From: an uncultured Bacteroidales bacterium | GTDB taxonomy: Bacteria; Bacteroidota; Bacteroidia; Bacteroidales; F082 | Assembly (NCBI GenBank): GCA_947303085.1 | Contig: CAMYXP010000004.1 | Coordinates: 160,823 to 224,822 of the forward strand | Direction of reading: 5' to 3' | Length of the DNA stretch: 64,000 nucleotides | Shown: piece by piece, positions 48,958-56,364 of the stretch | Layout of the letters: every line of letters starts with the position of its first letter | Numbering within the stretch: position 1 is the first letter of the stretch | Made by a program: the position numbers and the translations under genes | The notes under the pieces: model-generated | What the model saw: the letters and a program-made list of their open reading frames with translations, nothing else | The model's database searches: none | Told to the model about the DNA's origin: nothing

Positions 48958-50475
48958 ATGAAAGAAGTAAGAGTTCGTTTTGCTCCAAGTCCGACCGGAC
49001 CGTTGCATATTGGCGGCGTGAGAACCGCTTTGTATAATTATCTTTTCGCTAAGAAAAACGGTGGAAAGATGCTGCTCCGCATTGAAGATACCGACCAGAC
49101 ACGTTTTGTGCCGGGCGCCGAGGAATATATCATTAAATCGCTCGACTGGTGCGGAATAAAGTTCGATGAAAGCGACATCGTGGGCGGTCCTTACGGTCCT
49201 TACAAACAGAGCAACCGCAAGCCTCTTTACAAACAATACAGCGACGAACTGATTGAAAAAGGCCATGCTTACTATGCATTCGACACTGCTGAGGAACTCG
49301 ACAACCTCCGTAAGGAAGCCGAAGCACAAAAAAAGACCTTTATCTACAATGCTGAGACACGTCAGGAGCTGCGTAACTCATTGACAATGACCAAAGAAGA
49401 CGTTGATGAGCTGCTTGCTAATGGAACTCCTTACACCGTGCGTTTCATGATGCCGGAAAACTACGTGGTGGAGATGCACGACATCATCCGTGGTGATATC
49501 AAGGTGAACACCAACACTTTAGATGATAAGGTGCTGTTCAAATCGGACGGCATGCCGACATACCACTTGGCAAACATCGTCGATGACCACTTGATGAAGA
49601 TTTCACACGTGATCCGCGGTGAGGAATGGCTGCCTTCGATGCCGCTGCATGTGCTTCTGTATCAGGCATTTGGATGGGAAGCTCCGGAGTTTGCACACCT
49701 GCCATTGTTGCTGAAACCGGACGGCAACGGCAAGCTCAGCAAACGTGACGGTGACCGCTTGGGATTCCCTGTGTTTCCTATGCAATGGGAGAATCCTGAG
49801 ACACATGAGATTTCGTCGGGATACAAACAGTCGGGATACTATGCAGAGGCATTTATCAACATGCTCGCATTGCTTGGCTGGAACCCAGGAACAGAGCAGG
49901 AGATCTTCTCGATGGACGAATTGATTCAGGCGTTCTCATTCGACCACTGCAGCAAGTCGGGAGCAAGATTCAACGTGGAGAAGGCAAAATGGTTTAACCA
50001 CGAATATCTGATGCGCCGCTCGAGCGAGGAAGTGGGCAAGGAATATCAGGAATGGCTGAAGGCAGAAAAGAATATCGACGCTGATATTGAGTACGTTACA
50101 AAGGTGGCGGCATTGGTGAAAGACCGTGTGAACTTCGTGAAAGAGATGTGGGATCAGAGCTTCTTCTTCTTTGAGGAGCCTACCACCTACGACGAGGTGA
50201 CAGTGAAGAAACGCTGGAAAGAAAACTCAGCTGACTTGATGCGCCAGGCTTCGGAAGTGATAAAGAATATTGACGATTTCAGTGCTGAAAACATCGACAA
50301 GGTGTTGAATGATTGGATCACCAAGAACGAACTCGGCATGGGACCAGTGATGAACGGATTGAGATTGATGCTTGTGGGAGCAGGAAAAGGCCCGCATATC
50401 CATGAGATTTTAGGATTGATTGGAAAAGACGAGGCGTTGAAGAGGATTGAAAAAGGAATTGAAGTATTAAAATGA
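48958..50475 (+). CDS. gltX: Glutamate--tRNA ligase
   Basis: 505 residues, normal length. Charges tRNA-Glu. Class I motifs: HIGH-type PSPTGPLHIGGVRTALYNYL (12-31), and KMSKS-type GKLSKRDGDRLGF (about 259-271). The C-terminal helical anticodon-binding half is present (EVIKNIDDFSAENIDKVL to the end). The gene is followed by a 28-bp palindrome and folB in the same direction. Confidence 0.97.
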   Translation: MKEVRVRFAPSPTGPLHIGGVRTALYNYLFAKKNGGKMLLRIEDTDQTRFVPGAEEYIIKSLDWCGIKFDESDIVGGPYGPYKQSNRKPLYKQYSDELIEKGHAYYAFDTAEELDNLRKEAEAQKKTFIYNAETRQELRNSLTMTKEDVDELLANGTPYTVRFMMPENYVVEMHDIIRGDIKVNTNTLDDKVLFKSDGMPTYHLANIVDDHLMKISHVIRGEEWLPSMPLHVLLYQAFGWEAPEFAHLPLLLKPDGNGKLSKRDGDRLGFPVFPMQWENPETHEISSGYKQSGYYAEAFINMLALLGWNPGTEQEIFSMDELIQAFSFDHCSKSGARFNVEKAKWFNHEYLMRRSSEEVGKEYQEWLKAEKNIDADIEYVTKVAALVKDRVNFVKEMWDQSFFFFEEPTTYDEVTVKKRWKENSADLMRQASEVIKNIDDFSAENIDKVLNDWITKNELGMGPVMNGLRLMLVGAGKGPHIHEILGLIGKDEALKRIEKGIEVLK

Positions 50476-50479
50476 TCCT

Positions 50480-50508
50480 GTAGGGGACAAGGCATGCCTT
50501 GTCCGTAC
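50480..50508. repeat. 28/29-bp palindromic element between gltX and folB
   Basis: Left arm GTAGGGGAC (one extra G), core AAGGCATGCCTT, right arm GTCCGTAC; the following GGGATGAG also appears beside other copies. Confidence 0.85.
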
Positions 50509-50523
50509 GGGATGAGATAAATT

Positions 50524-50874
50524 ATGGCAATCATATCAATAGAAAAAATGGAATTCTACGCCTATCATGGCTGCTTTGAGGAGGAGCGCAAGATAGGGAC
50601 GTGGTTCAATGTGGATTTGAGCATGGAAGTCGACACTTCGAAGGCTGAAGAGAGTGATAATCTTGAAGATACGGTCAATTATCAGGAGGTTTATCAGGTG
50701 GTGAAAAAGGAGATGATGGTGTCGTCGAAATTGCTTGAAAACGTTGCCAGAAGGATTTTGAATGCCATAAAAGAGGCGTTTCCGGCGGTATCGTACGCCT
50801 GGGTTAAGGTGAAGAAAATGAACCCGCCACTGGGAGGCAAAATGGAATCGGTTTCTGTAGAATTAGAGAGCTAA
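50524..50874 (+). CDS. folB: Dihydroneopterin aldolase
   Basis: 116 residues. Folate pathway: cleaves dihydroneopterin to 6-hydroxymethyl-dihydropterin and glycolaldehyde. Characteristic IEKMEFYAYHGCFEEERKIG at the N-terminus with the catalytic Glu in the YHGxxxEE region, the VNYQEVYQVVKKEM dimer helix, and KKMNPPLGGKMESVSVEL at the end. Probably co-transcribed with gltX; the palindromic element lies between them. Confidence 0.93.
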   Translation: MAIISIEKMEFYAYHGCFEEERKIGTWFNVDLSMEVDTSKAEESDNLEDTVNYQEVYQVVKKEMMVSSKLLENVARRILNAIKEAFPAVSYAWVKVKKMNPPLGGKMESVSVELES

Positions 50875-50885
50875 GGACGACTTCC

Positions 50886-50955
50886 AAAACTATGCAAAAA
50901 GCCGCAGGCTCATTTACAGCTTGACGCAAGGCCTGCTATTTTTTGCATAGTTTTT
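50886..50955. terminator. Long hairpin related to the 84-bp repeat, behind folB
   Basis: Arms AAAACTATGCAAAAA and TTTTTTGCATAGTTTTT, with GCAAGGCCTG in the right half as in the copies at 17529 and 19421, but a different loop. It lies just past the folB stop with T runs on both sides: a bidirectional terminator and a diverged third copy. Confidence 0.7.
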
Positions 50956-51023
50956 CCAGTCTTTTATCGAATGATTCGGATCTTTCAAATGAAGAATTTT
51001 AAGACCATTTTGGATATGATGCC

Positions 51024-51051
51024 TTGCGTGTAGTTTTTTTTTGTAATTTTG
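51024..51051 (+). promoter_or_regulatory. Promoter for the cobalamin-riboswitch transcript
   Basis: TTG at 51024-51026 and TAATTTTG at 51044-51051 with 17 bases between. The aptamer begins about 12 bases downstream. Confidence 0.65.
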
Positions 51052-51062
51052 CATCGATTTTT

Positions 51063-51217
51063 GGTGCCGAGAAGGCTTAATAGGGAATCGGGTGAGAGTC
51101 CCGGACAGTTCCCGCTGCTGTAAGCTCTCAAAATCTGTCAGAATGCCACTGAAATATAGCGTTTCGGGAAGGCGGCAGACCTCGAGGAGCGAGTCAGAAG
51201 ACCTGCCAAAAGTCGTA
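51063..51217 (+). promoter_or_regulatory. Cobalamin (B12) riboswitch
   Basis: The conserved aptamer parts occur in order: GGTGCC start, TAATAGGGAATCGGGTGAGA, the B12-box-like TCCCGCTGCTGTAAGC, GCCACTG, GGGAAGGCGGC, and the closing GAGTCAGAAGACCTGCC. After it, 116 bases with GGCTTATCC/TAAGGCCT-type pairing lead to the first ATG at 51334 and would be the expression platform. High cobalamin should reduce expression of the two exported proteins that follow. Confidence 0.92.
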
Positions 51218-51333
51218 AACAAAGCTTTCGGGATAAAAGCTGGCTTATCCTTATTTTATAAGGCCTACCAACATTTTTCCACGAGGTTTTGAGGTAATTA
51301 AATAATTAAATTAAACCTTAAAAATCTTAAATT

Positions 51334-52515
51334 ATGGTTAAAAAATTTACTTTAATGTTCCTTTTAGGAATCTTCGGTCTTTTCTCGACCAACCTTTTCG
51401 CACAGGAAGATGCGACAATCGACCCTTCACAGATTAAATTCTGGATTGGCGAGGGCGAAAGTGAAGTGGTTTTCATCGTCAACTGGGCTGAACCTGACAC
51501 AGCATTGGCTTGGGGTTACCGTTTTGTTGGCGAAAATGTCGTTATGAAAACCATCATGGATGACATTGCGGCAGCTGATTACCGTTTCAGCTATGAAGCA
51601 GGAGGGTTTATTAACGATTTGCATTTCAATGACGGTGTTCTCAATCTAAGTCTTGTGGAAGCTGGATGGCTTACCTATTTAATCAATGGTGAATCAACAT
51701 GGGATACTTATGATGTTGCAACAGTCGCTAATGGTGAATATGTGAAAATAGGCGACACACATTGTGGCACAATGATTGATCCGGAAAACTGGATTTATGT
51801 CTATGAAAAAGAAGTCGCTCCTGTTTACGCTCTTGGCGAAGAAGCTACTATTGACCCATCGGAAATCCTTTATTGGATTGGCGAAGGTGAGAATGAGGCA
51901 ATCTTTGCTGTCAATTTCGCTGACCCTGAGGATGTTTGCTATGCATGGGGTTACAGATTCGCTGGCGAAAGCGTCACAATTAAGGAAATGATGCAGGCTA
52001 TTGCTGATGTTGACCTTCGCTTCGCTTTTACTGACGAACCGTCTTCATGGGGTGGTTATATGCTTACCGACCTCACATTCGACTATAATGAAGTTCATTA
52101 TGACCTTTCTGGCTATAACGCAATGTACAACGTTAACGGCGTGCAGTCGTGGTACACTTTTGACGAGCAAACAGTTGTCAATGGTGATTTTGTGAAATGG
52201 GGTGACTATACTATCGGAACTGAAATCGCTGCTTGGACGTACGTTTGGGAAACCCCAGTGCAACCTGTGTCGGTTTACAGCAATGTGAACGAGATGGCGG
52301 CAACAACAATGTCGATTTATCCTAACCCTGCAACAGACAGATTGTTTGTCGATGCTGAGAATTTGCAGCGTGTTGAGATGTACGACATCCTTGGTCATAA
52401 TGTGTTGACAACAACCAATAATGTTGTTGATTTGAGCGGTTTGGAAGCTGGCGTTTATTTCGTCACAGTGAGAACTGAAGGCGCTACAAAAACAACCAAA
52501 CTCGTTGTAAAATGA
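51334..52515 (+). CDS. Riboswitch-controlled T9SS-exported protein with two tandem domains
   Basis: 393 residues. Signal peptide (LMFLLGIFGLFSTNLFA), then two tandem copies of a domain of about 140 residues (about 26-165 and 168-305), each beginning ATIDPSxIxxWIGEGExE and containing AWGYRFxGE. The C-terminus is a T9SS type A sorting domain (MSIYPNPATDRLFVDAENLQ, ending TKTTKLVVK). The repeat resembles no family I can name. The B12 riboswitch upstream suggests a surface role in capture of cobalamin or another corrinoid. Its stop overlaps the next start by 4 bases. Confidence 0.8.
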   Translation: MVKKFTLMFLLGIFGLFSTNLFAQEDATIDPSQIKFWIGEGESEVVFIVNWAEPDTALAWGYRFVGENVVMKTIMDDIAAADYRFSYEAGGFINDLHFNDGVLNLSLVEAGWLTYLINGESTWDTYDVATVANGEYVKIGDTHCGTMIDPENWIYVYEKEVAPVYALGEEATIDPSEILYWIGEGENEAIFAVNFADPEDVCYAWGYRFAGESVTIKEMMQAIADVDLRFAFTDEPSSWGGYMLTDLTFDYNEVHYDLSGYNAMYNVNGVQSWYTFDEQTVVNGDFVKWGDYTIGTEIAAWTYVWETPVQPVSVYSNVNEMAATTMSIYPNPATDRLFVDAENLQRVEMYDILGHNVLTTTNNVVDLSGLEAGVYFVTVRTEGATKTTKLVVK

Positions 52516-53807
52516 GAAAATTTTTAGTTATTATAATGATGGCTTTGATGCCGGGTATGGCTTTGGCGCAGATCGCTCCGTTTGCACCTGCACAAGATCA
52601 GCCTGGCACCACGGCCATACATGCTGACTCGTCGGCGTTTATCGGCTGGGCAACAGGTGTTGAGGTGGTTCACGGTCCGTGGAACATCGCTAACCTCAGT
52701 CTGGGATATACCGGCGGCGACCAGTATGCTGATGAGAACGCTCTCGGCGCTCCGGAAGGAACATACGGTGTTACCTGTCTCGGTGACGGCGGCTATGCCA
52801 CATTGACATTCGCTTCGCCTATCTGCAACAGACAGGGACCTGATTTCGCCGTGTTTGAGAACGGTTTCAAGAGCGGTAGCCAGTGGTTCCTTGAGATAGC
52901 TTTCGTGGAAGTCAGCTCCGATGGAGAGAATTTCTTCCGTTTTCCGGCAGTCACATGTGTGCAATATGAGACACAGCTGGGTGGCTTCGCGACCATGGAT
53001 CCTGCATATATTCATAATTTCGCAGGAAAATATGGCGCTTTCTACGGCACTCCATTCGACCTCGACGAAGTTCCGAACGATCCGCTTCTCGACAAAAACA
53101 ACATCACACACGTCCGTGTGATAGATGTTGTCGGAAGCATCGACCCGGAATACTGCACATACGACTCACAGGGACACCCTGTGAACGACCCGTGGCCGAC
53201 ACCATTCAACTCGAGCGGTTTCGACCTCGACGCAGTTGGTGTTATCCATGACATTGCGCACTTCCCGACTCCGGAAGATGAGCCGCCATTCGTGGCAAAT
53301 CCGGTGGGTAACGTGGTTTTTGAGGAATATCCTCAAACAATCACTGTCAATCTCGATGGTGTGGTTTCTGATCCTGATAATGACGACGAGTTGATAGAAT
53401 ACAGCATAGTTTCGAATTCAAACGAAGAGATGCTTTCAGCGACAATGGAAGGCAAAATGCTTAATCTGTCACGTTTGTCAAACGAAGAAGCCGCTGCTGA
53501 CCTCGTTATGCGTGCGACAAGCAACGGTCTTTATGTTGATTTTAACATTCATGTCATTATGAATTATTTACCGAATGGCATTGAAGAAAATGAAATCAGC
53601 GTAGCGATTTATCCGAATCCGGCAACAGATTTTATTCGCGTAGAGACGCAAAATTTTGCGTCTGTACAGATTTTCGATATGATGGGTCAATGTGTTTTGA
53701 ATACGACCGAAAATGAAATCAATGTGTCGGAATTGGATGCAGGAGTTTATTTCATCCGTGTCAATATGGGTGAAAAAACCATAACCGAACGTGTAATTAT
53801 CAAATAA
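52512..53807 (+). CDS. Riboswitch-controlled T9SS-exported cell-surface protein
   Basis: 431 residues. Signal peptide ending ALAQ, then a domain of about 230 residues (WATGVEVVHGPWNIANLS, YADENALGAPEGTYGVTCLG, GPDFAVFENGFKS, SSGFDLDAVGVI). I recall proteins of this type in other cobalamin-riboswitch loci (not searched). An Ig-like linker (about 255-345) and a T9SS type A sorting tail follow. It is co-translated with the preceding protein (ATGA). Part of the sorting tail, VETQNFASV, is encoded by a 28-bp palindrome (53640-53667). Confidence 0.8.
   Translation: MRKFLVIIMMALMPGMALAQIAPFAPAQDQPGTTAIHADSSAFIGWATGVEVVHGPWNIANLSLGYTGGDQYADENALGAPEGTYGVTCLGDGGYATLTFASPICNRQGPDFAVFENGFKSGSQWFLEIAFVEVSSDGENFFRFPAVTCVQYETQLGGFATMDPAYIHNFAGKYGAFYGTPFDLDEVPNDPLLDKNNITHVRVIDVVGSIDPEYCTYDSQGHPVNDPWPTPFNSSGFDLDAVGVIHDIAHFPTPEDEPPFVANPVGNVVFEEYPQTITVNLDGVVSDPDNDDELIEYSIVSNSNEEMLSATMEGKMLNLSRLSNEEAAADLVMRATSNGLYVDFNIHVIMNYLPNGIEENEISVAIYPNPATDFIRVETQNFASVQIFDMMGQCVLNTTENEINVSELDAGVYFIRVNMGEKTITERVIIK
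53640..53667. repeat. 28-bp palindromic element inside a T9SS sorting domain
   Basis: Arms GTAGAGAC and GTCTGTAC, core GCAAAATTTTGC (perfect palindrome). It starts on a codon boundary and encodes VETQNFASV. The sorting domain keeps the same length as in the preceding gene despite the element. Confidence 0.85.
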
Positions 53808-53814
53808 TTGAAAA

Positions 53815-53976
53815 ATGAAGAAGATTTGTCCTCGTTGCGGAAAAGAGTTTGAATGCGTACATTCAAAAGACTGTTGGTGTATTACGGTACATCTTTCTGA
53901 TAAAACGAGGGCAAATCTTTCTAAATACAAAGATTGTTTGTGTAAAGAATGTTTAGAAGATTGCGCCCGCGATTAG
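53815..53976 (+). CDS. Cysteine-rich CWC mini-protein
   Basis: 53 residues with nine cysteines: KKICPRCGKEFECVHSKDCW, then WC, and later DCLCKECLEDC. The CPxCGxxFxC...CWC...CLCxxC pattern is that of the cysteine-rich CWC family (probable metal binding, function unknown). ATG 53815 follows the T9SS gene by 7 bases, so it is the third gene of the riboswitch transcript. Its 3' end overlaps the convergent feoAB gene by 24 bases. Confidence 0.82.
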   Translation: MKKICPRCGKEFECVHSKDCWCITVHLSDKTRANLSKYKDCLCKECLEDCARD

Positions 53977-56313
53977 ATAGACAAAGAACGCACAGAGCCA
54001 AGCCACGCAACATTGAAACAATATCACGGTAAACATCCATTTGGTGCCTAATTCGCGCCGTATTGCCGCCATTGCCGCCACACAAGGGGTATAGAGCAGG
54101 CAGAACACCAGCATGGAGATCGATGTCAGGGTTGTGAACAACGGCATGGCATTTAGCACCTCGAGGGTGGCGATGACGCTTTCTTTTGCCATGAATCCGC
54201 TGACCAGAGCCGTCACAATCTGCCATTCGCCGAGGCCGATAGGTTTGAAAACAGGAGCTATCCATCCGGCGACGATGGCGAGCATGCTGCCTTCGCCATT
54301 TTCGACCATATTGAAATGAAAATCAAAGGTTTGCAGGAACCAAATCGCCAATGATGCGCAGAAAATGACAGTGAAGGCACGTTGCAGGAAGTCTTTGGTT
54401 TTGTCCCACAGCAGATGCGCCACGTTTTTAGCACCAGGCATACGGTAGTTTGGCAGCTCCATGACAAACGGAGCGACGTCGTCTTTGTTGCCTAACCATT
54501 TGGAACCCAATGCCACAACTATTCCGACGATGATTCCGAAGAGGTACAGACATATAAGCACCAGTCCGCCATGGTGAGGGAAGAACATGTTTGTGAAGAA
54601 GGCATAAATTGGGATTTTTGCCGAGCAGCTGATGAAAGGAGTGAGCAGGATGGTGCGCCAGCGGTCGTGTGTTGAGTGCAGGGTGCGTGACGACATCACT
54701 GCAGGCACTGTGCAGCCGAATCCGATGAGCAGCGGCACTATGCTATGGCCGGTGAGACCGAGTTTTCGCAGGAAACTGTCGCTTACGAACGCCACACGTG
54801 CCAGATAGCCGCTGTCTTCAAGAATACTCAGGAAGAAGAATAGCAGGATGATGATTGGCACGAAGCTGAGAACGCTGCCGACGCCGCCGAAGATGCCGTC
54901 GACCACGAGCGACTGCACGGCAGGGGTGACATCCCAGCGTGCCAAGGCATCGCCGCAAACGCCAGCCAGCCAGTCGATTCCATCGTCGAGCCAGTCTTGT
55001 AAAGGCGCACCGAGGGCATCGATTGATAGCCAGATAATACCTGTCATCACAAGGATGAAGATGGGGATGGCGGTGTATTTGCCGGTGAGGATCTTATCGA
55101 TACGGCGTGAACGCTGATATTCTTTGCTTTCTTTAGGTTTTACTACTGTTTTGGCGCACAGACGCTTGATGAATGTGAAACGCATCTCGGCCATGGCAGC
55201 GGCGCGGTCGAGACCACGTTCCTCTTCCATCTGAATGATGAGATGTTCGAGTGTTTCTTTCTCATTTTGAGTGAGTTGCAGAGCCTTTAGAACGATGTCG
55301 TCGCCTTCAATGAGCTTCGATGCTGCGAAACGCACCGGAATCTCAGCCCTCACAGCATGATCTTCGATGAGGTGCATGATGCTGTGCAGGCAGCGGTGAA
55401 CAGCTCCACCGTTATCTTCTTTGTCGCAGAAGTCCTGTCGCACAGGCTCTTCCTGATATTTTGCCACATGTATGGCATGTTCGACCAACTCACGGATACC
55501 TTCGTTTTTCGAGGCGGAGATAGGCAGAACAGGTAATCCCAGGATGTTTTCCATCTCGTTGACGAGGATGGAGCCTCCGTTGTTACGAACCTCGTCCATC
55601 ATGTTGAGCGCCAGTACCATAGGGACGCCTAGCTCCATGAGCTGCATGGTGAGGTAGAGGTTACGTTCGATATTGTTGGCATCGACGATATTGATGATAG
55701 CCTTAGGTTTTTCCTTTATAATAAACTCACGAGAAACTATCTCCTCGTTGGTATAAGGCGAGAGCGAGTAGATGCCCGGCAGGTCGGTCACCAGGGTGTC
55801 GGGACAGCCTTTTATGACGCCGTCTTTGCGGTCGACGGTGACGCCGGGGAAGTTGCCGACGTGTTGGTTGGCGCCTGTCAGCTGGTTGAAAAGTGTGGTT
55901 TTGCCGCAGTTTTGCTGTCCGGCAAGCGCGAAGGTGAGGGTAGTGCCTTTCGGCAACGGATTTTCATGTTCTTTGTCGTGATAAATACCTTCCTCGCCGA
56001 GACCAGGGTGAGCGTTATGGTCGTGTAACGAAGTGATATACAATCGGTTAATATCAAAATCGTTGTTTTCCGGAATACTATCGATATCGGTCGGCTCAAC
56101 TTCGATGAGTTTGGCGTCGGCTTTGCGAAGGGTGAGGGAGTATCCATGAATCAGGACCTCCATAGGGTCGCCTAGCGGGGCGAATTTCACGAGTTTCACG
56201 ACGGCATCGGGAATCACGCCCATGTCGAGAAAATGTTGGCGACGAGAGCCTGTTCCCTTGACGGTTTTTATCACCGCCGATTGTCCTATTTCAAGTTTAT
56301 CGAGAGTTATCAT
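53953..56313 (-). CDS. feoB: Fused FeoA-FeoB ferrous iron transporter
   Basis: 786 residues. Residues 1-75 are a FeoA SH3-like domain (KLEIGQSAVIKTVKGTGSRR). Then comes a FeoB GTPase domain with G1 GQQNCGKTTLFN, G2 and G3 GVTVDRKDG and DLPGIYSLSP, and G4 LALNMMDEV; then a helical linker and a membrane domain with two Gate motifs (FGCTVPAVMSSRTL, LLYTPCVAAMAAI). Imports Fe(II) across the inner membrane. FeoA-FeoB fusions are usual in Bacteroidota. It has its own -7 box and sits downstream of the heme/iron cluster in the same direction. Confidence 0.95.
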   Translation of the reverse strand: MITLDKLEIGQSAVIKTVKGTGSRRQHFLDMGVIPDAVVKLVKFAPLGDPMEVLIHGYSLTLRKADAKLIEVEPTDIDSIPENNDFDINRLYITSLHDHNAHPGLGEEGIYHDKEHENPLPKGTTLTFALAGQQNCGKTTLFNQLTGANQHVGNFPGVTVDRKDGVIKGCPDTLVTDLPGIYSLSPYTNEEIVSREFIIKEKPKAIINIVDANNIERNLYLTMQLMELGVPMVLALNMMDEVRNNGGSILVNEMENILGLPVLPISASKNEGIRELVEHAIHVAKYQEEPVRQDFCDKEDNGGAVHRCLHSIMHLIEDHAVRAEIPVRFAASKLIEGDDIVLKALQLTQNEKETLEHLIIQMEEERGLDRAAAMAEMRFTFIKRLCAKTVVKPKESKEYQRSRRIDKILTGKYTAIPIFILVMTGIIWLSIDALGAPLQDWLDDGIDWLAGVCGDALARWDVTPAVQSLVVDGIFGGVGSVLSFVPIIILLFFFLSILEDSGYLARVAFVSDSFLRKLGLTGHSIVPLLIGFGCTVPAVMSSRTLHSTHDRWRTILLTPFISCSAKIPIYAFFTNMFFPHHGGLVLICLYLFGIIVGIVVALGSKWLGNKDDVAPFVMELPNYRMPGAKNVAHLLWDKTKDFLQRAFTVIFCASLAIWFLQTFDFHFNMVENGEGSMLAIVAGWIAPVFKPIGLGEWQIVTALVSGFMAKESVIATLEVLNAMPLFTTLTSISMLVFCLLYTPCVAAMAAIRRELGTKWMFTVILFQCCVAWLCAFFVYLIAGAIF

Positions 56314-56333
56314 CGAATCATTTTTTCATGGTG

Positions 56334-56341
56334 CAAAAATA
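56334..56341 (-). promoter_or_regulatory. -7 promoter box for feoAB
   Basis: CAAAAATA on the plus strand reads TATTTTTG on the minus strand, 20 bases upstream of the feoAB ATG. No obvious Fur-type palindrome is visible beside it. Confidence 0.6.
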
Positions 56342-56364
56342 CGAAAAATACTTTCACGGGTAAA

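Noticed and set aside
51092..51292. Short forward open frame inside the riboswitch
   Set aside because: It coincides with conserved aptamer elements and has no start signal; the RNA explains the sequence.
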